Position numbers and translations under genes: made by a program
The notes under the pieces: generated by a model
Told to the model about the DNA's origin: nothing
Database searches by the model: none
What the model saw: the letters and a program-made list of their open reading frames with translations, nothing else
Shown here: one piece after another, positions 9,682 through 20,240 of the stretch
Layout: each line of letters begins with the position of its first letter
Numbering within the stretch: position 1 is the stretch's first letter
Assembly: GCF_943734655.1 (NCBI RefSeq)
Contig: NC_071355.1
Span: forward strand, 18,984,268 to 19,048,267
Length of the DNA: 64,000 bases
Origin: Sabethes cyaneus
Taxonomy: Eukaryota; Arthropoda; Insecta; Diptera; Culicidae
Direction of reading: 5' to 3'

Positions 9682-12428
9682 CTAAGTAACTATGGTAATT
9701 AGGCTGTTTATTCGCCGTTGATCGGCTTTCCAGCGGTTTTGTAGCTCAAGTACGATCTGGGTAGCAGCCGCAGTGACCGCACCCCAGACGTCCGAGCTAG
9801 AACACATCCTTTGGACTAAGTTATCCGGAGTAGTGTGCTGTTCGCTAACTGCCATCATGTAGCTTCTCACGCCCGCGAAACGAGGGCATATGAAGAAAGC
9901 ATGTTCTGCAGTTTCCTCAACGTCCGCGCATTCCGGACACTCGGGGGACTCCGCATGCCCAAACTTGTGCAGATACTGTCTAAAACAACCATGCCCTGAC
10001 AGAATCTGTGTCAGGTGGAAGTTGACTTCGCCATGGCGCCTGTTGACCCATCCGGATAGTTCCGGGATAAGTCGATGTGTCCACCGGCCTTTTGTTGAAT
10101 CAGACCATGCCCGCTGCCATGTGATCATCGAGGCCGATCTTGTGGTACTCCGTATGCCTCTAGTTCCATGTTGGTTGAAGCACTCTACGTCCTCGCTGAT
10201 GATGATACCAATAGGCATCATACCCGCTAAGACGCAGATTGCGTCATGTGAAACTGTGCGGTACGCACTCGCCACTCTTAAGCACATGAGACGATAGGTG
10301 CTTTCCAGCTTGGCTAGATAGCTTTTGGTACCTAACGCCGATGACCACATCGGCCCGCCATACCTGAGTATGGACTGGACCACGTTGGCCAAAAGCCTTC
10401 GCTTGCTGCCATATATACCGCAGAGCTATTAGACATCATACGAGACAATGCCGAAATAGCTGTGGAGGCCTTCTTGCAGGAATAGTCGACATAGCTCCCG
10501 AACTTGAGCTTGTCGTCGACCATTACTCCAAGGAGTTTTAATGACCGCGTTGACGAAAGAGTGCAGTCCCCGACGCTGATATTTGCTTGCTGCACCGAAT
10601 TGCGGTTGTTCACCACGATAACCTCCATTTTATGATGCGCTAGCTCCAGTTTCCTGGATCGCATCCAATCTTCAACCATGCTTATAGAGTGGGCAGCCGT
10701 CAACTCAACCTCTCTGATAGATTCACCATAGACTTCCAAGGTGATGTCATCCGCAAAGCCGACAATCACCACCCCTACCGGGAACTTTAGCTTCAACACC
10801 TCGTCATACATGACGTTCCACAACACCGGGCCCAGTATGGAACCTTGCGGAACCCCTGAGGTGATTGGAACGCATTTCTGATCCTCCTCCGTGTTGTAGC
10901 ATAGCACACGATTCTGGAAATAATTTTCCAGAATTCTGTACAGCGACACCGGCACTTGGACGCTCTGAAGCGAGCTGGCTATGGAGTCCCAGCTAGCGGT
11001 ATTAAACGCATTTCTCACGTCGAGCGTGACAACTGCGCAATAACGAATACCTGTCCTCTTGGGCTGGATTGCCACCTCAGCTGTCTTAGTGACAGACAAG
11101 ATGGCATCCACCGTAGATTTGCCTTTTCGGAAGCCGAATTGGTTCCTTGACAGACCGTCTATACCCTCCGTGTACTGTACGAGTCTGTTAAGGATAACCC
11201 TCTCCAGCACCTTGCCGGCAGTATCGAGTAGACAGATCGGCCTATATGACGCGGGGACACCCGGAGGTTTTCCCGGCTTCGGCAATAAGACCAGGTTCTG
11301 TCGCTTCCATCTGTCCGGGAAGTGTCCAGCTTCCAGACATCTACTCATTACTGCCCCGAATAATTCGGGAGCCTCCAGAATAGCCAGAATTCGGGATTCC
11401 GTCTGGTCCCGGTGCCTTGCTCACCTTTAGGGATTTAGCGATATCGATGAGTTCCTCGTTCGTAACCGTCACTTCCTCCCCGACCTCCAAACCGCCGTCG
11501 CCCACGTTACTTTGGATGTTCGGCTGGGAGGCCGACCATCCTACGCTATGGTCTGAGATACTGGAACGTCGGCAGTGGGACGACTCAGCGGCCTGGGGCC
11601 AGGGCCTTGGCTCGTGGCGCGGAAAGAGGCCCTCGATGATCCGCTCCAGCATCTCTGGTGATTAGTCAGTGGGCGCCATCACGCCCTTGGTCTTTTCCAT
11701 TACGACCCTGTAAGCATCACCCCACGGGTTCGCATTGGCACTAGCACATAACCTTTCAAAGCAGTCTCGTTTACTAGCTTTTATCCCGCTCTTAAGCGCT
11801 GCGCGTGCAACAACGAGTGCTACTCGACATTCAGCCCTGCTTTCATCCGAACGAGCTCTTTGCATAATTCTCCTCGCACGAAAGCACGCTCCGCGGAGTT
11901 CCGCAATTTCATCTGTCCACCAGTAAGCCGGTGACCTGCCATACCTAGGACGACCTTTCCTAGGCATGGTAGCGTCACATGCTCGCGACAGTACCTCAAC
12001 CAAATGATCGGCGTTCGGATCGGGCATACCGCGATCACCGCACTCTCTCCGGATCGCTTCCACAAATACTTCGGGATCGAAGTATGATGTCTTCCATCCA
12101 CGGGTGGTTGGAGTGTTGGCCCTACTCGCCGCCTGCCGCCTCGTTATCTGACCGACACCATAGCGGACCGCCTGGTGGTCACTGTGAGTATAGCCATTAT
12201 CTACCCGCCAGTCTCCTATCAGACCAGGACTGCCGAAAGTCACGTCGATGATAGACTCCGCACCGTTCCTGCTGAAGGTACTTGTGGGTCCGAAATGATG
12301 GCAACGTCCGTTGCCGACTCGGAAACTGCTTGGTGTAACAGCTGTTGAGCCGTGCTGCAGTGGTTCAGGTTGAGTTGTGTCACTTGCACTATGATCGTGG
12401 CTTGGTCGCCGGCACACCAGCTGGGCAC
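9682..12428 (-). pseudogene. R1-like ORF2 (endonuclease/reverse transcriptase), broken
   Basis: The endonuclease start (QLNLNHCSTAQQLL) is readable from about 12390. It jumps after some 40 residues to the endonuclease end (ESIIDVTFGSPGL, YTHSDHQAVRYG), so most of the endonuclease core is deleted near 12300. The linker frame runs to 11662 and a second frame carries SKAPGPDGIPN. The RT frame from 11348 has LPKPGKPPGVPASYRPICLL, QFGFRKGKSTVDA, SGVPQGSILGP and the catalytic GFADD (about 10750). The C-terminal frame (10392-9682) ends with a CPEC-H-C zinc motif (SPECPECADVEETAEHAFFIC). There is no RNase H, as expected for the R1 clade. At least four frame breaks. Confidence 0.8.
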
Positions 12429-13803
12429 CTTGGACCTCCCGTTACGTGCTTTGCGTCCCTTTTACCGGTACAGACCAAGCACTGGGGAGGCTCCGCGCAG
12501 TCCCTTGCTTTATGGCCAGCACTGCCACATCTCCTGTACAATTGGCTCCTATCTGGCCCTTTGCAGTTCCAGGCCTTATGCCCGTGCTCGAAGCATCGGA
12601 AGCAAGCCTCCGATTGCTTCAGCACGCTTAGTGGGCATACCGACCACCCCACTTTTAGCCTAGCAGCTTTCAGGGCTTCGTTTCCGTCCGCCAGCGGAAG
12701 TCGTATGGTGGCTAGCTGGGTCCCGACAGGACCCTTACGCAGGCGAACCGCCTCGGTTGCCACCACCACTCCACTTTGCTCTTTGAGGGCCTGTACGACC
12801 TCACACACATCGGTGATCTCATCCAGGTTTTTAAGCTGGAGAGTCATTTCTGGTGTGAGAGCACGTACCTGCACTCCCTCCCCGAGCACTCCTTCCGCTA
12901 TCGATTTGTATGCGGAACTTTTCTTGGTGGCGTCCTTCTTCAACTCAAGGATCATTTCGCCCGTGCGTGAGCGGCGGATGCTCCGCACGTCCGCGCCCAG
13001 GTCCTTGAGTAGGGCATCTCCTCGCATGGCCTTCAGAACCTCCGAGTATTTCGACCCGTCGGTTTTCAGGATAAGAGCGTCGCCCTTCTTCGCTCGCTTC
13101 CCTGTCGGTTTAGGTGAAGCTTTCTTTTTGGTGGAGCTTCCTCTTTTCTTCCGCTTGGCCGTGACCTCGATCCACGGGCCACCCGTCTTGGTGTTTCCCG
13201 CTGCTTGGTCGGTTGGCTCCACCAACTCGCTAGCCTGAGGGCTTTTACCGATCAGGCGTTTTTTTTTGGTCCACCAGGGGTGCCATCCCCCGGGGACTGT
13301 CTCAGACGCTTAGCAGATGCCTTACCGCTGTTGGTAGCGCTCTCCGTGGATTCCAGGACCACGTTGCGACACGCCGTCAACGAGCAGGCATCCGTTTGTA
13401 CCGACTTCGACGCCTTCACGGTCTTCACCTCTCCTACATGCGCCACTAGGTCGTTGTGCACTTTGGTCGCAGCACACAAGGTTCTCCGAAGCATGAGCAA
13501 GCTCTGCTTCAATTCCTTGGAGAAATTGCCGCGACCTGACGTGAACTCGATGATTAAATCGAGCTGCTGTGACGCGGCTACCACTTTGGGTAGTTCCTCT
13601 CTATTCTTTCCCATCGCCTTGATTAGCGATGGGCCGTTCATCGCTGTGTCTGGCGTGGCAGGCGTATCGCTGCCCTTGCCACACACACTAGCACTTCGGG
13701 TTGCATCCTTCTCCACCCTTGGTGGAGAACGCTGAATGCCTCCCCTCGCGAACGGGTTTTCCACCGTATCTGCACTTGCTGTAAATTTGTTTAAAAGACT
13801 CAT
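12389..13803 (-). pseudogene. R1-like ORF1 (gag) with zinc knuckles, frameshifted
   Basis: Starts at ATG 13803. The first frame runs to 13252 and the second covers 13225-12389; the switch lies at a T homopolymer near 13257-13266, so a single slip explains it. The basic KRKKRGSSTKKK segment is followed by zinc-knuckle motifs. CFRCFEHGHKAWNC is a canonical CX2CX4HX4C. The next, YRRCGSAGHKARDC, has lost its first Cys. A third is CLVCTGKRDAKHVTGGPRC. This is typical of nucleic-acid-binding gag of R1/LOA-type elements. ORF1 overlaps the start of ORF2. Confidence 0.8.
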
Positions 13804-14268
13804 TCTGATTCTAAAGGGTCCCCCTTCAAGCCGCTATCCAAACCCATTTGAAGTAGTCGCTTTAATGATCCCATGGCGATCTATGGAACAGGGAGAACCA
13901 TGCGAGGGTTGGGGCAGCGCCTTATGGGCAACTGCACCTCAGAGCCAGATCGGCGTAAATCAGTCGTGTTGTATATCGTTCCCAAATCATGTCCAATAAC
14001 ATAGCCGCCAGTTTACCGAAGTTGAAACCTTACTGGCATCGGCCCCAATGGGTCCCAACGGACCGTTCAGACACCTGGTAGACCAGAAGTTTAAGGTCTA
14101 GGTGTCCCTCTCTCCCTGCCTGTTTACAACCACGGGTCCAACCAGAGGGGAGTTTCTGGTTTTTCCCGGGACTTGGTTGTATTACCAGCTGGCACCACGA
14201 GGAGGTGGGGATAAGAGTTGCTATAACTGAAAGTGGTCAGGTTACACTGTTATAGCCATTCACCAGCC

Positions 14269-14510
14269 GAGCGAACGAGATCTGCAGAGAAGCACTCGAC
14301 TGGAATCCGCAAGGGCAACAAAGAAGAGACAAACCCAGAGGCTCATAACGACGCAGCTGAGCCAATGCTATCCGGGCTGTTGGTGTTGACTGTAAACCTG
14401 TTCTGGTGACAGGTGCAAACCATAGCGGGTAATCGTCAGCAGTGGAGATTTATGGAGATTTGTTCTGCCGAACCGGTGGACATGGACTAATATGTAAGTA
14501 AGTAAGTACA
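14269..14510 (+). mobile_element. RTE-like retrotransposon, right part and 3' end
   Basis: Continues the element cut at 9463: ANEICREALDWNPQGQ, then the RGS-RR region, then QWRFMEICSAEPVDMD. It ends at a taagtaagtaagta tail (about 14492-14505), a simple-repeat 3' end as seen in RTE-type elements. The 13-bp duplication is 14269-14281. Confidence 0.8.
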
Positions 14511-14905
14511 AATATTCCAGAAATGGGTCACTCTCGAGCCCCTTCGAATCACGTAGAGAATTGTGACAAGGGAATGGACAGTTCTGTATGTTATTCAACA
14601 TCGCTATTCGGTGTGATTCGGCGAGCGTATATTGAAACGAGTGGAACGATCCTCAGCAAAAAGTAGCCCACTCCTAGCCTCCGTACACGATTTTGACTTC
14701 ATTACTAGAATCCTTAGGACTGCGATATATGATAGGAAGAGGTTCCAGAGCAAGCAACGATGGCGATAAACTGGAGGATCTGGAGTGTAAACTACTTGAA
14801 GAAATTCTTATCGTACATCTGGCAAAAGTCGCAAAGCTACGGTAGGCTGGACACGTCGCAATACGATGCCGGATGATTGTGCATTGTAATGTGTTCTCAC
14901 CAGAC
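14511..14905 (+). pseudogene. Family X non-LTR fragment
   Basis: Broken + frames give SCLLFNIAI-like, ETSGTILSKSSPLLASVHDFDFITR and, further on, IVHLAKVAKLR, which parallel the 61712-60834 copy. Deletions and stops are frequent. Confidence 0.6.
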
Positions 14906-15389
14906 GCCACAATAGATCAAAATAATGGCTTTGGGGGTAAGTCCCCAACACGGGAAAAAAATCAGAAAGGTTGTGTTCTAAACACGAACATGTAGTTGGC
15001 GTAGAACTAACGTGGGGCTGGCTCACGCGAAGACACCATGAGTATTAAAGAAAACTTTTTACACCATATTGATCTATGTGTAGCGTAAAATAGCGTAAGG
15101 TAAGAAAAAACAAATAGCATGATAATAATATTATCTTGCTTACTAAATTGTATCGTATTTTTGGTAGGCGAGCTATTTGGTGATGTCAAAAGCGAATATT
15201 TTTACTAATGCCTAAACCGGAGTATTTCAGAGTAGAAATCTCTCTCACGCATCCACCTTTTAACAAGATTCAAGGGAAAAACTGAAGTCTTCAAAATTAT
15301 ATGTTATTGATATTAACAAGAGGACAGGCATTAATAAGATAGTCTATAACCGCAAATGTCGCTTGTTTACAGTATTGTGTAGCAAGCAA
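14906..15389. other. Non-coding stretch, nothing recognised
   Basis: No gene, RNA or clear repeat structure seen. Confidence 0.4.
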
Positions 15390-15605
15390 AACGCCTGAGC
15401 CTCTCATTTGGCTTCGAAGTCCGGCATTGGTTTAACAAAGCCGGACGTCGCATGTTCGAATCTTGACTGGAATAGGCAGTAAGAGTAAGATTGTCGCACT
15501 AGTCCTTCAATTGTCTTGTACTCTTACAGCTGGTTGCGAAGTCTGTCGTATAAAAACAGAAGGTCAAAATTCTAAATCGGAATGTAGCACTTATGCTTTA
15601 CTGTG
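15390..15605 (+). mobile_element. tRNA-derived SINE
   Basis: A B-box-like tgttcgaatct (about 15451) lies downstream of an A-box-like region. It is followed by a body (aattgtcttgtactct, gcgaagtctgtcgtata, ggtcaaaattctaaatcgg) also found at 5250-5385. The arrangement is that of a tRNA-headed SINE. It resembles the Feilai type of Aedes in organisation, but I cannot confirm the family by alignment. Confidence 0.55.
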
Positions 15606-16089
15606 CCTTATAGATCGGAAGTGAGGCTTATACAATACATTTCCAAACGATAATATCCAATTTTAGATTACAGTGGAAAGTTGCAGTGATCATCTCGGAA
15701 GTCGAGCAGCGAATGAATGACGGTAAGAGCCAGTTTCTTTTTTATCTCATTTCAATAATTTTTACATGTTAAAACGGCGGAGCCACACCACTGCTGCAAG
15801 TTTATTTTGCTTCTTTGTCTTGATGTCTTGAAATAATAGCACCCACATGCTCACTGTATTCAATGATCCGTGCCTGGGAAGCAAGACCATCAGACGGAAA
15901 ATGTATGGAAAAAAGTTAGTTGAAAGTTTTCGTTAATTTTCACAATCTTTCCAAGAAAGCCATACAATTGCTGCATCTTTAATGAATCGAATGGTATACG
16001 AACCATCAAAATCCATTTTTATTTGGATGAGCTATATAGCATTCAAAATCTTTCATTCTTTCGTGACGCTGGCTTGAGTCCAAATTTTG

Positions 16090-16210
16090 GATTGACCGAT
16101 TTACGATTTGCGGGTCTCGAGAGACTCTCAACAAATTGGTGAAGAGTAACCTTAGGACCGAGTACAATGGAGACAAATTCTTGATACAACACGAGCCACC
16201 CCGGCTCCAA
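16090..16210 (+). pseudogene. Family X extreme 3' coding fragment
   Basis: Reads like the last residues of family X (DRVQ, TRATPAP equivalents), as at 33880-33990. It lies just upstream of the LTR element. Confidence 0.45.
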
Positions 16211-16292
16211 GCTGCCAGAGAAAAAAATGTTCTTGAAAGGAACTCTAAATGGTTTTCCTCGGATTCCTAAATTGTTCTCTCTTTAAAGGATC

Positions 16293-16297
16293 AAACT
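16293..16297. repeat. Target-site duplication AAACT, left
   Basis: aaact directly precedes the 5' LTR and is repeated at 18768-18772 directly after the 3' LTR. Confidence 0.85.
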
Positions 16298-16614
16298 TGT
16301 TGGAGACGTGGACATCCCTACATCGTTACTGTCGGAGACGTCGACATTCGTAACATCGTTACGGCCAAGCTCTCTGGTCACAGTGACAGCTGTCATCAGT
16401 TGATGCTCGCCAGTGCTGACAACAGGACGTTCATATTCCTGTTCCGTTTTACAGAATGAATGAGACATATTTGTATCTCGTTATTGTCCAATAAAGTTAA
16501 GTTTTAATTTGTTTAATGTACGGGTCGTGTTCATATTCATCATTTTGGTCACCTCCGAACGCGAACCGTAACAGTGGCGACGCGAACGTAACAGTGGCGA
16601 TGCACATCGTAACA
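16298..16614 (+). repeat. 5' LTR (317 bp)
   Basis: Starts tgttggagacg and ends gtaaca. It is nearly identical to 18451-18767. It contains a polyadenylation-like aataaag in the region ccaataaagttaag. The last ~60 bp carry repeated gtaacagtggcgacg units. A few differences from the 3' LTR near the end (gatgcacatc versus gacgcgaacc) are the only ones noticed. Confidence 0.9.
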
Positions 16615-16636
16615 GTGGCGACGAGTAGTGAAACGA

Positions 16637-16819
16637 GGAATTTACTCATCAGTCAAAATTCCCTCACCCACGTGGACAATTAAGCGGGTTCATCAGGACA
16701 TAACCCCAAACAGCAGCAGCAACCACCGGAATTTACTCATCAGTCAAAATTCCCTCACCTACGTGGACAATTAAGCGGGTTCATCAGGACATAACCCCAA
16801 ACAGCAGCAGCAACCACCG
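16637..16819 (+). repeat. 91-bp tandem duplication in the LTR element leader
   Basis: Two copies beginning ggaatttactcatcag (16637 and 16728), each ending with agcagcagcaaccacc, with a single clear mismatch (caccca/caccta). Confidence 0.9.
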
Positions 16820-16876
16820 GGAGTCACTCAGCAGCAAGGCCTATTTCAAGCAACAGTAGGTCAAAAGCATCCCACA

Positions 16877-18313
16877 ATGCAGCAGAATGGTGCAATTCCA
16901 CCCGGACAGCCATCTCCAGATGCACCGGTTGCCCAGTTCTTCCAGCAAATGATGCAGCAACAGCAGATCTTCATGCAACAGCAGCAGCAGCAGCTAATGC
17001 ACCAGCAGCAGGAATTCTTCAGAAAGGTTATGTCATCCATAACTGTCCAGGTCCCATCAAATCCGGAAATAATTCTCAATTCACTGGCGAATAACATGAA
17101 GGAATTCCACTACTGTCCAGAGCACAACAACAATACCCTGGAACATTTTTCGGAAGACTGCCAACGGTTGATGTGTTCAAAACGGGACACGGCAATGATA
17201 GAATCAACACCGACGTCAACAGTTCAGTATATCGGTCGGAAACAGCAGTTCTCAAATCGTCCGTCAAAACCTTCAGTAAATTCTGGCAGCAGTGCCGAAA
17301 ACATACCAGCTACGCCTTGTTGGTATTGCGGCGCAATGCACTTCGTCAAAGATTGCAGCTACAAAAGTCACGAATGCGAAGAATGCGGTATCATCGGGCA
17401 CCGTGAAGGTTATTGTTCTAGTGTAAAACAAAATCGGAAAGCAACTCACCGTAAACGCCAGCAGCCAGAGAGGTACGAGACAAAAGCAGTAAATCTATCA
17501 TTGAATGCAGCAAACAATAGGCGCCGGTACGTACAGTCGCAGCTCAACGGTGTGGAAGTGCAGCTTCAGTTGGACACTGGGTCCGACATCAGTATTGTTT
17601 CAAAACAAACGTGGGAGAGAATAGGCAGACCACCAACATCACCTGCTAGAAAAAAAGTAACGACAGCAACAGGAGATCCCTTGCCGTTCCTGTTCAAATT
17701 TGAGTGTGATATCTGCATTAATAATATTCATCAGCAAGGACAGTTTTATGTTGTGAAGAAACAAATTCATCTTCTTGGCAATGATTTACTCGATGCGTTC
17801 TCGTTATGGACAGAACCAATCAGTGAATATTGCAACAACATTGTTAGCCAAACACGGCATACTCAACAGTTCTACCCCAGAAAAAAAGTCACCAGCAGAA
17901 ATCATATCCAGAACCAGTTTGGAAAAGCTTCGTCCATCATTAATAATCGAAAAAGTGACACTGGAGTAAATCGTCAGTACAGTAGAGGTGATTATGTGTA
18001 CACTAAAATTTTTATCAAAAATCAATGGCACTGGACATCAGGCAAAATTTTGGAACGTGTTGGTCATGTAATGTATGTTTTGGTAAACGATCGCAAGCTG
18101 GTACGGTCTCACATAAATCAAATTCGAGATTGTAACACACACAGTAAGCCAGTATCAAAGAAACTTAAGCAGCTACCGCTCAGTATCCTGCTAGATGTTT
18201 GGAATACCAGCATTCCCGCTAGTGTCAATTCGTCAGCACAGTCAACATCAGTAAGCTTGCAGTCATCAAAAGCGCATGCAGAGGCACCGGTTGTTCCAGC
18301 GTTATCAACATGA
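16877..18313 (+). CDS. Gag-protease frame fused to an integrase C-terminal tail
   Basis: A 478-codon uninterrupted frame. Residues 1-50 are Gln-rich (QMMQQQQIFMQQQQQQL). Residues about 150-180 carry two Cys/His knuckles (CWYCGAMHFVKDC and CEECGIIGHREGYC). Residues about 225-245 have the retropepsin motif LQLDTGSDISIVSKQ. From about residue 330 the pol core is missing, and a segment such as YSRGDYVYTKIFIKNQWHWTSGKI and LVRSHINQIRD follows, the C-terminal tail typical of Ty3 integrases. Between about 17830 and 17960 the integrase-like reading (STPEKKSPAEII) lies in another frame, so the fusion also crosses a frameshift. It then continues into a Ser/Ala-rich end. Whether the fused product is made is unknown. 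Confidence 0.75.
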   Translation: MQQNGAIPPGQPSPDAPVAQFFQQMMQQQQIFMQQQQQQLMHQQQEFFRKVMSSITVQVPSNPEIILNSLANNMKEFHYCPEHNNNTLEHFSEDCQRLMCSKRDTAMIESTPTSTVQYIGRKQQFSNRPSKPSVNSGSSAENIPATPCWYCGAMHFVKDCSYKSHECEECGIIGHREGYCSSVKQNRKATHRKRQQPERYETKAVNLSLNAANNRRRYVQSQLNGVEVQLQLDTGSDISIVSKQTWERIGRPPTSPARKKVTTATGDPLPFLFKFECDICINNIHQQGQFYVVKKQIHLLGNDLLDAFSLWTEPISEYCNNIVSQTRHTQQFYPRKKVTSRNHIQNQFGKASSIINNRKSDTGVNRQYSRGDYVYTKIFIKNQWHWTSGKILERVGHVMYVLVNDRKLVRSHINQIRDCNTHSKPVSKKLKQLPLSILLDVWNTSIPASVNSSAQSTSVSLQSSKAHAEAPVVPALST

Positions 18314-18440
18314 TCTTCGTCATCAAGTTCGTCATCCGACTTCATGTCTGCAACCGAAAATGAATCAGCTGTTCAGGTTCCTCGCCGCTCTTCCCGTACA
18401 CGAAGGGCTTCGCAACGGTTCAACCCTTACCAGCTGAATT

Positions 18441-18450
18441 AGAGGGGAGA
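18441..18450 (+). other. Polypurine tract
   Basis: agaggggaga immediately upstream of the 3' LTR; the expected plus-strand primer site. Confidence 0.8.
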
Positions 18451-18767
18451 TGTTGGAGACGTGGACATCCCTACATCGTTACTGTCGGAGACGTCGACAT
18501 TCGTAACATCGTTACGGCCAAGCTCTCTGGTCACAGTGACAGCTGTCATCAGTTGATGCTCGCCAGTGCTGACAACAGGACGTTCATATTCCTGTTCCGT
18601 TTTACAGAATGAATGAGACATATTTGTATCTCGTTATTGTCCAATAAAGTTAAGTTTTAATTTGTTTAATGTACGGGTCGTGTTCATATTCATCATTTTG
18701 GTCACCTCCGAACGCGAACCGTAACAGTGGCGACGCGAACGTAACAGTGGCGACGCGAACCGTAACA
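18451..18767 (+). repeat. 3' LTR (317 bp)
   Basis: Direct repeat of 16298-16614. Followed by the AAACT duplication (18768-18772). Confidence 0.9.
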
Positions 18768-18772
18768 AAACT

Positions 18773-20150
18773 CTATACCAAAAATTATATGTCTGTCGTC
18801 TAATAAGTTTCAACTTTCTCAGATATTGAGGCGCTGTATTGGGTACTGTCTAAGACCTCCTGTTTAATGGTGTTTACAAAAGTGGGGTCGTTCCCTACAT
18901 CGATTACATTGACATCGTTGGCTTAAGGTATTCAAATCGGTACTCACCCTCTGTTGTTAGTGTTCTGGTTGCCCCATGATATTGCAGTCTATCACAAAAA
19001 TCGCGGTGGGGGAATTCTGTAAAGGAAAAGAAAAATATTCCTTATTTCTCGGAAGTGCAGGGTTAGGCTTGGACTGTGGACAATATATTCACTTACCATG
19101 GGTGCCAAACAACGCAAGCACTTTGATCATCATTGATCATTGCTTTTGGATCACAGCAGCAGTCAGCCGTGCTTTGGTAAATCACCGACATAACACATTA
19201 GTAACTAAATGTACGCTTGACTTAGTGGACGTTTACCTAGATCTTGTAAAGGATGGTCATTTTCGGGCAGGATTTTCGTGTTTGGCCTGATTCATTGCTG
19301 GATCAAGGGTTAACAAAGGGCTGTCAGTAGCATTTTCGCTACTAATTGCTCTCATCGTCAAGCTTTAGGCGACAGACGACAAAAATCAAGCCGTTTACGG
19401 TTTGGGTTTACGTAGAACCCCGGGGAATTTCTCGAATTAAAAATAGCTAGGACCTAAAGCGGCCATCATGCAGTTGCCTGCTGTCGAGGTTGTAATCCTC
19501 CTCAAATTGTAGATCCATATTATACTCTTCCAATGGAAGCCCGCAGGCTTCGTTCGTCTCAAGGAAATTGACTAGAGCCTATCAAGCATTCATCCATAGG
19601 AGGATTTTTCGACAATCTCTGCGGAAAAGACTTAGCGAGCAGCGCCAGTTTCAATTTTTCTGTAACTTGTTCGATCTTCTCCCAGAATCAGCACGATACA
19701 CGAGGCCCATCGACTGACATGTCATTGACCATAGGCTATAAAATCAGCATTATGTCACGAAGTCGTTAATTTCATACTCATATTACAATGTAATGTAATG
19801 ATTCCTTTGTACATTTCAGGCGAAAGCATGCACGACCGGTGGGATTCAGCATCCTTTTCTGTTCGAAACTTTGCGCAGATCTTTGGTTCCAGTACAACTG
19901 CGATATCTATGAAGAACTTAGTTGGACTACTGCATAAATATTGATAGACCTGCGAAAGTACGGGCAATAAACGTAGAACAAAACTACTCTCTCGTTTCTA
20001 TTCTGACTAAAATCCTCCGACTTTGGTAGTAATTAACATTGGAAACTAAAACATGGAATTTAACAAACTGAAAAATCGAAATCTAGAACCAAAAATCAAT
20101 TAATACACTAGTTTATACAACATACTGTTCGACAGAATCATCAAACGCTT
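18773..20150. other. Intergenic, nothing recognised
   Basis: A 104-codon + frame at 18976-19290 has no recognisable motif. 19480-19720 shows a broken minus-strand frame (KLKLALLAKSF) of unknown origin. No RNA gene or clear inverted repeat seen. Confidence 0.4.
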
Positions 20151-20152
20151 AA

Positions 20153-20158
20153 TTTATT
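20153..20158 (-). terminator. Polyadenylation signal of the carrier gene
   Basis: AATAAA on the minus strand (tttatt on +), about 85 nt after the stop codon at 20241. Confidence 0.6.
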
Positions 20159-20240
20159 ACAACAAAATACGTAAAGTTCAGCTCGCTTCGCGTGCTCTCC
20201 TACTAGCAGTGAGATTTTTCACAGTTAACGCGCACACAGA

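Larger units (their letters stand above)
9464..14268 (-). mobile_element. R1-like non-LTR retrotransposon, 4.8 kb, decayed
   Basis: Bounded by a 13-bp target duplication and inserted antisense into an RTE-like element. Order on the minus strand: 5' UTR (14268-13804), ORF1 gag (13803-12389), ORF2 endonuclease/RT (12428-9682), short 3' UTR, poly(A). It looks nearly full length, but it carries frameshifts and an endonuclease deletion, so it is not autonomous. Confidence 0.85.
16298..18767 (+). mobile_element. Non-autonomous Ty3/gypsy-like LTR element, 2.47 kb
   Basis: Two 317-bp LTRs, AAACT target duplication, polypurine tract agaggggaga just before the 3' LTR, and a putative primer-binding segment (gtggcgacgag) right after the 5' LTR. 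The interior holds one long frame in which gag and protease are followed directly by the end of integrase; reverse transcriptase, RNase H and the integrase core are absent. Near-identical LTRs point to a recent insertion that must have used enzymes supplied in trans. The protease and integrase tail resemble mag-type Ty3 elements, which is inference. Confidence 0.88.

Noticed and set aside
12345..13238. 297-codon + frame opposite the R1-like gag
   Set aside because: Antisense shadow of the GC-rich gag ORF; no independent homology.
18976..19290. 104-codon + frame
   Set aside because: No recognisable domain, no splice or neighbour support.
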